A stretch of DNA of 64,000 nucleotides, taken from NCBI RefSeq assembly GCF_019802085.1, contig NZ_JAHVHV010000001.1, forward strand, positions 310,001 to 374,000, written 5' to 3'. Below the pieces are notes generated by a model. It saw nothing but the letters and a program-made list of their open reading frames with translations. It made no database searches and was not told the DNA's origin. Within the stretch, counting starts at the first letter, position 1, and every line of letters begins with the position of its first letter. A program made the position numbers and the translations under genes. Source of the DNA: Ferrimonas balearica (GTDB lineage Bacteria; Pseudomonadota; Gammaproteobacteria; Enterobacterales; Shewanellaceae). Below are positions 60,055-64,000 of the stretch, piece by piece.

Positions 60055-60318
60055 TCAGTCCACCCTGGGGTGCAGTTGCAGGTGGCTAAGAGCGGTATCG
60101 ATGGCGCCCCGAACCTGCTGCTGCATCGCTTCGAGCTCGTCCGCCGAGGCGTAGCCGGTCATGTCCACCTGGAAGCGGATGTAGCGGGCGGGCAGCTGGT
60201 TGAGAGCCAGGCAGGCGAGATCCGTCAGCTGGTCTTCGTTCAGTTCGAAGTGCAGCTCGGCATCCAGGATGGCTTGGCGGACCAGGGTTTCGTAGTGGTT
60301 GCGAATGTCCAGTTCCAT
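60055..60318 (-). CDS. ComFB-like small protein
   Basis: An 87-residue protein, MELDIRNHYETLVRQAILD, then DLACLALNQLPARYIRFQVDM. The LNQLPARY segment equals the ALNXLPPXY mark of the late-competence ComFB family, recently linked to c-di-nucleotide binding in other bacteria. The cysteines of the Bacillus zinc site are missing except one. ATG at 60318 has AAGGA upstream; a longer frame to 60420 has poor composition. The broken deacetylase gene ends 19 bases upstream. Confidence 0.72.
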   Translation of the reverse strand: MELDIRNHYETLVRQAILDAELHFELNEDQLTDLACLALNQLPARYIRFQVDMTGYASADELEAMQQQVRGAIDTALSHLQLHPRVD

Positions 60319-60337
60319 GGCAGTGTCCTTCCTCGGG

Positions 60338-61136
60338 TCAGTCGCTCTCTTCCAGGGCGTCGCGCGCCGCCAGAAACAGCTGCTGGTGGCGGGGCACCAA
60401 GTGCTGATGATCCTTAGCATAGCCGCCCCCGATCACCGCGGCTACCGGTATTTGCTGCGCACGGCAGTGAGCCATTACCGCTCTATCTCGCTGATAAATC
60501 CCCTGTTCTGATAGGTCCAGGTAGCCCAGGGCATCCGCCTGGTGGACATCCACTCCGGCATCATAGAGCACCAGATCCGGGCGGTAGAGGTTCAGCAGCC
60601 AGGGCAGCACGGAGTTGACCGTGGCCAGGTACTGGGCGTCGTCCAAGCGGTTCTCCAGGGGGATGTCCACGTCCGATTGGGCCTTGCGGGCGGGAAAGTT
60701 GCGCTCGCAATGCAGCGAGCAGCTGATCAGGGCATCGTCGTCCTGGCACAGGGTGGCGGTTCCGTCTCCCTGATGGACGTCGCAATCGAAGATCAGCACC
60801 CGGGAGACCGCGCCGCTGTCCAGCAGCGTCCGGCCGGCCAGCACCAGGTCATTGAACACGCAAAAACCGCTGCCAAAGTCGTAGTGAGCGTGGTGGTAGC
60901 CGCCGCTGGGCTTTGCCATCCAGGGTGCCTTCGGCGAAACGCGCCACGTAGTCGGGGCAGTGTACCCGGGCCACCTGGTCCAGGGTCAGTGCCTTGGGGG
61001 CATGGCAACGTTCGGGGGTGAGCAGGCCATCGGCCATCAGCCGCTGGTGCAGCAGACGGTACTTGTGGATGGGAAAGCGGTGGTTGGTCGGCAGGGGCAG
61101 GGCCGAGTAGATGGGGTGATAGACGCCGTGCAACAT
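60338..61136 (-). pseudogene. histone-deacetylase-family gene with internal deletion and frameshift
   Basis: The N-terminal part (from ATG 61136) reads VYHPIYSALPLPTNHRFP and CPDYVARFAEGTLDGKAQRR, the start of bacterial class II-like deacetylases. The rest is in another frame (60338-60919): GGYHHAHYDFGSGFCVFND, DCDVHQGDGT and DAGVDVHQADALG, which carry the zinc and catalytic residues. About 35-40 residues that normally connect EGTLD-KAQRR to the GG-HHAH loop are missing. Joining occurs at a CGGCGG microhomology near 60900-60908. The two frames total about 267 residues against about 300-310 in relatives. The product cannot be made whole without a frameshift; assembly error is possible. Confidence 0.8.
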
Positions 61137-61174
61137 GATAAACGCCGGGCCGCCTGTCGGCGGCCCGGTCCGAG

Positions 61175-61858
61175 TTACAGCTGTTGGACCGCCCAGCTCA
61201 TAAAGGCTTTGCGGGTCTGCTCGTCCGCCTGGTTCCACCAGTACTTGAGCATCTCCTCCGCCTGGCTGGCGCTTTGTCCCGCTGCCGGGGCGGCCTGGGG
61301 GGCAGCTTGGGCCGGCTCGGCGGCAGGGCTGGTCGGTGCGGCGGCCGCGGCCGCGGCGGTGCCGGTCGCGGTGGCCGCCAGGGCCGCCTCTTCGGCGCTG
61401 GGGGCGGTGGGGGCGTCACCCAGCAACTTGTCGACGATGGTGGACTCATCGGACTGGGTCAGCTGCACGCTGTAGCTGACCTGGCTACCGTCGCTGGCGC
61501 TGATCACCACCTTGGGGTCTTTGGCATAGGCCTCGGCGGTCTTGATGTCGAGAATGCGACGGTCAGGGTTCAGGCGGTAATCCACCCCGGGGGCCACCTG
61601 CAGGGTGACCACGAAGGGGGAGGAGGAGATGCGACGGTGGCCATCGCCCACGCTTTCCGGCACCAAATCTTTGTACTGCAGGGCGATCTTCCGCTGCCCC
61701 GGGGCCAGTTCCAGCTCAGACTTGTGGCTGAACAGGGAGCTGGACACCTTGGTGCCGTCCAGGGCGACAAACTCAAACTCCATGGGGATGGTCAGGTTTT
61801 CCGCCCAGGACAGGGGGCTGACCAATAGGGCGAGGCTCAGGGCCATGGCCTTTTTCAT
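61175..61858 (-). CDS. DUF2057 (YccT-like) periplasmic protein
   Basis: A 227-residue exported protein. Signal peptide MKKAMALSLALLVSPLSWA, then a beta-rich domain (NLTIPMEFEFVALDGTKVSS, ELAPGQRKIALQYKDLV) typical of DUF2057. An Ala/Pro-rich linker (about 165-205) with (A)6-9 runs leads to a final helical EEMLKYWWNQADEQTRKAF. The last segment is longer than in E. coli YccT and looks like an added C-terminal tag. GAGGAG precedes ATG 61858. Function unknown. Confidence 0.82.
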   Translation of the reverse strand: MKKAMALSLALLVSPLSWAENLTIPMEFEFVALDGTKVSSSLFSHKSELELAPGQRKIALQYKDLVPESVGDGHRRISSSPFVVTLQVAPGVDYRLNPDRRILDIKTAEAYAKDPKVVISASDGSQVSYSVQLTQSDESTIVDKLLGDAPTAPSAEEAALAATATGTAAAAAAAPTSPAAEPAQAAPQAAPAAGQSASQAEEMLKYWWNQADEQTRKAFMSWAVQQL

Positions 61859-61878
61859 TGCGTTCTCCTCTAGCACAA

Positions 61879-62502
61879 TCAGCGCCCCGGCTTCTCCAGC
61901 TGCGCGATGCGCTGCTCGATGTAGGACATTGCCTGGCGGCAACGACCTAACCGCTTGTGAGTTGCCAGGATCTCATTCTGCAGTGTGATTTTCTCGCTGC
62001 CGTGATGCAAGTCCAGGCGCTGTTCCAGTTCACGAATTTTCTGTTCCAGCCGCGACTCCCAGTTCTGATGCTTGCGCAGCTCTTCGTACAGCTGGTGGCT
62101 GGAGCGCATCACCGTCTGGGCGATCCAGTGGTACTCGCTCTTCCCCTGGGCCCGCTTGCGTCGGCGTACGCTGGCCTGCTGGCCCCGCTTGATGGTGGCG
62201 GTGTTGGTCAGCGCCTGGCTCAGGGCCGCAAAGCGGTTGGCAAAACGCTGACACACCAGCTCCAGGGCATCGGGGCGGGCCCCCAGCTGCTCCAGCTGGC
62301 CGATCTGGTTCAAGTCCTGGTGCAGCACCTTGAGGCAGCCGGCCAGGGTGGCACCTTGCTGTTCAAACAGCTGGTCGTGGAAATGGCTGGTGTTGGCCAG
62401 CCACTTCTTGTCGGAATCGCTCAGCCGGGCGTCGTGTTCGCGCACCAGGGCTTCGAGGCGGGCCAGCTGGCCCTGCAGGCGGGTCACCAGGGGAGAGCTC
62501 AT
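61879..62502 (-). CDS. priC: primosomal replication protein PriC-like
   Basis: A 207-residue, strongly helical, basic protein with RGQQASVRRRKRAQGK in the middle and heptad-like EELRKHQNWESRLEQKIREL. Its position between a TauE/SafE permease and DUF2057 and its length fit PriC-like primosomal proteins, which reload DnaB at stalled forks. ATG at 62502 overlaps the stop of the permease gene (ATGA). Confidence is moderate, as PriC is poorly conserved. Confidence 0.7.
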   Translation of the reverse strand: MSSPLVTRLQGQLARLEALVREHDARLSDSDKKWLANTSHFHDQLFEQQGATLAGCLKVLHQDLNQIGQLEQLGARPDALELVCQRFANRFAALSQALTNTATIKRGQQASVRRRKRAQGKSEYHWIAQTVMRSSHQLYEELRKHQNWESRLEQKIRELEQRLDLHHGSEKITLQNEILATHKRLGRCRQAMSYIEQRIAQLEKPGR

Positions 62503-63272
62503 AGCCAGGCCTTCCATGCCAGGTTGGCGGCGATGATCATCACCATGGTGATGAACACCGGCCGGATAAAGCGGCCGCCGAAGCGGATGGCGGAGTGGGC
62601 GCCGATCCAGGCGCCGGCCATCAGCGACAACCCCATGGCGATGCCGATGCCAAAATGCACGTGGCCCAGGCCGATAAAGAAGCCCAGGGAGGTGGCGTTG
62701 CTGACGAAGTTCATGCTGCGGGCGAGGCCGGAGGAGAGCAGGATGTTCATCCGGTAGAGCACCATGGAGGAGGCTGTCCAGAAGGCGCCGGTGCCCGGGC
62801 CGGCAAAGCCGTCGTAGAAACCGATGCTCAGCCCCTGGCTCCACTGGCGACGGTACAGGCTTTTGGAAACGGCCGGCAGCTGGTGCTGCTCCTCCTTGGG
62901 GGCATTACTCAGCAGCGAATGGACGGCGATGGCCAGGATCAGCAGAGGCAGGGCCCGCTCCAGCCAGGTGACGCTGATGGCGTCCACCGCCAGGGTGCCC
63001 ACGGCGGCACCGATAAAGGTGCCCCAGAAACTGCGCTGCCAGAAGTTGGGATCAAACAGCTTCTTGCGATAGAAGGTCCAGCTGGCGGTGGCGGAGCCAA
63101 AGGTGGCCGCCAATTTGTTGGTGCCCAGGGTCAGGTGGGGCGGCAGGCCGGCGGTGAGCAGCGCCGGGATGGTCAACAGGCCCCCGCCGCCGGCAATGGC
63201 GTCCACAAAGCCGGCGACAAAGGCCACCGCGGCCAGCATCGCCAGCAGGTCGAGATCCAGCGCGAGCTCCAA
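62499..63272 (-). CDS. TauE/SafE-family permease (YfcA-like)
   Basis: A 257-residue inner-membrane protein with about eight helices. The paired motifs FVAGFVDAIAGGGGLLTIPAL near the start and GFYDGFAGPGTGAFW in the second half are the TauE/SafE (TSUP) signature. Members move sulfite, sulfoacetate or other organosulfur anions; the substrate here is unknown. It overlaps priC by four bases, and dinG lies 24 bases upstream, so dinG-permease-priC is one operon. Confidence 0.87.
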   Translation of the reverse strand: MELALDLDLLAMLAAVAFVAGFVDAIAGGGGLLTIPALLTAGLPPHLTLGTNKLAATFGSATASWTFYRKKLFDPNFWQRSFWGTFIGAAVGTLAVDAISVTWLERALPLLILAIAVHSLLSNAPKEEQHQLPAVSKSLYRRQWSQGLSIGFYDGFAGPGTGAFWTASSMVLYRMNILLSSGLARSMNFVSNATSLGFFIGLGHVHFGIGIAMGLSLMAGAWIGAHSAIRFGGRFIRPVFITMVMIIAANLAWKAWL

Positions 63273-63296
63273 GAGGGGTCTCCTTAGTGCGCCGCG

Positions 63297-64000
63297 TCAG
63301 TGTTCGATGTGGCGGCGATAGGGGGGCAGCGAGTTGAGCAGGGCGGTGCCGTACTGCTTGCTGACCAGGCGTCGGTCGAGGATGGTGATCCTGCCATAAT
63401 CCTGTTCGTTGCGCAGCAGCCGGCCGCAGGCCTGGACCAGTTTTTTCGCCGCGTCCGGCACCGCCAGCTGCAGGAAGGGGTTGCCCCCCTTGGCCTTAAT
63501 GTACTCGGCGTGGGCCTGGTCCACCGGCGAGGTGGGCACGGCGAAGGGCAGCCGGGTGATGATGAGGTTGGTCAGGTAGTCGCCGGGCAGGTCCAGTCCC
63601 TCGGAGAAGCTGCCGGTGCCGAACAGGATGGAGGGCTTGCCGGCGTCGACGCGGGCCTTGTGCTCGCGGATCAGCTCCTGGCGAGGGGCCTCCCCCTGCA
63701 CCAGCACCGGCAGCCGCTTGAAGCGGCGTAGGGACTCGGCCACCGACTCCATCTGGCGATAGGAGGTGAACAGCACCAGGCTGGCCATCTCCTCCTCCAG
63801 CAGCTGGGGAATTTTCTGGTTGAGGGCGTCACCGAAGCCGTCGTGGGTCGGCTCCACCGGCATCTTGGGCAGGAACAGGGTGGCGTTGTCCTGGTAGTTG
63901 AAGGGGGAGGGCAGGTTGATAAAGCGGGTGCCGTCGTCGGCCCGCAGCCCCACCTGGTGACGGTAGTGGTCGAAGTTGCCCAGGGCCATCAGGGTGGCGG
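63297..64000 (-). CDS. dinG: ATP-dependent DNA helicase DinG, C-terminal part
   Basis: The frame enters from the right edge and ends at 63297. It shows the C-terminal helicase core of XPD-like superfamily 2 proteins: LVLFTSYRQMESVAESL, GTGSFSEGLDLPGD, ITRLPFAVPTSPVDQA and QACGRLLRNEQDYG (motif VI). The N-terminal ATP site and iron-sulfur domain lie outside the window. DinG unwinds DNA-RNA hybrids and helps replication pass transcription. Downstream order (permease, priC) supports the call. Confidence 0.9.
   Translation of the reverse strand, partial: ATLMALGNFDHYRHQVGLRADDGTRFINLPSPFNYQDNATLFLPKMPVEPTHDGFGDALNQKIPQLLEEEMASLVLFTSYRQMESVAESLRRFKRLPVLVQGEAPRQELIREHKARVDAGKPSILFGTGSFSEGLDLPGDYLTNLIITRLPFAVPTSPVDQAHAEYIKAKGGNPFLQLAVPDAAKKLVQACGRLLRNEQDYGRITILDRRLVSKQYGTALLNSLPPYRRHIEH

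Noticed and set aside
1-64000. CRISPR arrays, insertion sequences, tRNA or rRNA genes, prophage or known defence systems
   Set aside because: I looked for repeated units, transposase motifs, tRNA cloverleaf ends and typical defence proteins and saw none.

Overview
The window is GC-rich, densely coded bacterial chromosome. Gene content, protein similarity and order (dinG, a TauE/SafE permease, priC; cysD-cysN-SLC13 permease-cysC; puu/pot polyamine genes; DUF2982, DUF2919, DUF3108, DUF2057 and ComFB-like proteins) point to a marine gammaproteobacterium of the Alteromonadales/Shewanella type, possibly Ferrimonas-like. That placement is inference from remembered families. I see no CRISPR array, insertion sequence, prophage, rRNA or tRNA. 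One RNA gene is clear, the 4.5S signal recognition particle RNA.

Layout. 1-404: edge fragment of an exported protein. 572-21865: an alpha-glucan (starch/maltodextrin) locus. It holds a GH13 alpha-glucosidase, a TonB-dependent receptor, a flavin halogenase-family protein, two further GH13 enzymes, a GH31 alpha-glucosidase, an MFS sugar transporter, a fourth GH13 enzyme (lipoprotein), a LacI-type regulator and glucokinase. Two unrelated outer-membrane barrel genes lie inside it on the minus strand. The expected flow is receptor import, periplasmic cleavage, MFS uptake of short oligosaccharides, cytoplasmic alpha-glucosidase, then glucokinase. Three near-identical palindromes (2330, 2794, 16369) precede the key genes.

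21919-28269: a small unknown gene, then the sulfate-activation operon cysD-cysN-permease-cysC-DHH phosphoesterase. 28412-36631: envelope and housekeeping genes (glmM, mak, an ElyC-like protein, a DMT transporter, DUF2982, bactofilin, galU, a ComEA-like protein, a DASS transporter), followed by ffs. 36927-39549: a c-type heme protein, a YcgR/PilZ-like gene split by one in-frame amber codon, and a LysR regulator.

39602-58743: a large polyamine and diamine catabolic island. It holds puuB, two puuA paralogs, an SpuC-type aminotransferase, potFGHI uptake, gcdR-gcdH-CoA transferase for glutarate, puuC, puuR, a beta-alanine-type aminotransferase, mmsA and a class I glutamine amidotransferase. This could handle C4 diamines via GABA, C5 diamines via glutarate to glutaryl-CoA, and C3 units via beta-alanine. 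58805-64000: small conserved genes, a histone-deacetylase-family gene broken by an internal deletion, priC, a TauE/SafE permease and the 3' part of dinG.

The observations I would check first are the amber-split PilZ gene, the halogenase homolog in the glucan locus, the DHH phosphoesterase coupled to cysC, the terminator in the leader of the beta-alanine aminotransferase gene, and the shared promoter architecture of the glucan receptor and transporter genes.
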